The notes beneath the pieces are model-generated. The model did no database searches. It was given only the letters and a program-made list of their open reading frames with translations, and was not told where the DNA came from. 64,000 nucleotides of DNA. It comes from Triplophysa rosa (taxonomy: Eukaryota > Chordata > Actinopteri > Cypriniformes > Nemacheilidae). How positions within the stretch are numbered: position 1 is the stretch's first letter; each line of letters opens with the position of its first letter. Position numbers and translations under genes: made by a program. This document shows positions 63,943 through 64,000 of this stretch, piece by piece. The stretch spans positions 552,544 through 616,543 of the forward strand of contig NC_079913.1 in NCBI RefSeq assembly GCF_024868665.1, in the 5' to 3' direction.

Positions 63943-64000
63943 CTGTTGAAGGTTTGTAAACAAGGAAAAAAGTCCCATGTGCTCAAACAGGCAGAGACGC

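Overview
This window is nuclear DNA from a ray-finned fish, most likely a cyprinid. Every gene is split into short exons with standard GT-AG introns. The spliced products match vertebrate proteins closely, and the interspersed repeats (tRNA-derived SINEs, hAT-type MITEs, fold-back elements ending in a 'GGGATAGTTCACC'-like sequence) are typical of carp and zebrafish relatives. No prokaryotic system, CRISPR array, virus or toxin locus was seen.

Layout, left to right: lmf2 (minus, 14 exons, 704 codons); a compact ovochymase-1-like tandem serine protease (minus, 13 exons, 562 codons); tmtc1 (minus, 20 exons, 872 codons, about 25 kb); ipo8 (minus, 24 or 25 exons, about 1017-1020 codons); kics2 (plus, 3 exons, 445 codons); and the 3' part of srgap1 (minus, 7 exons, entering from the right edge). 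I built each model by hand from splice signals and reading phase. For the five complete genes the summed exon lengths are exact multiples of three. Four minus-strand genes are followed by ipo8/kics2 head to head (0.8 kb apart), then kics2/srgap1 tail to tail.

The order ovch1-tmtc1-ipo8 matches human 12p11 and the kics2/srgap1 pair matches human 12q14, so the window joins two blocks that are apart on human chromosome 12. lmf2 (human 22q13) sits beside them. The genes are not a pathway. They cover ER lipase maturation (lmf2), secreted proteolysis (ovch1-like), ER O-mannosylation of cadherins (tmtc1), nuclear import (ipo8), amino-acid control of mTORC1 (kics2) and Rho-GTPase/membrane regulation (srgap1).

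The observations most worth following are: the ovochymase-like protein has two S1 domains and no CUB domain, and its second domain is unusual; two conserved segments of lmf2 are altered; ipo8 has a GC-AG intron and a rewritten C-terminus; two hAT MITEs of one family keep readable 8-bp target duplications; a SINE abuts the kics2 exon 3 acceptor; and dinucleotide repeats have grown right up to splice sites in ipo8 and srgap1.
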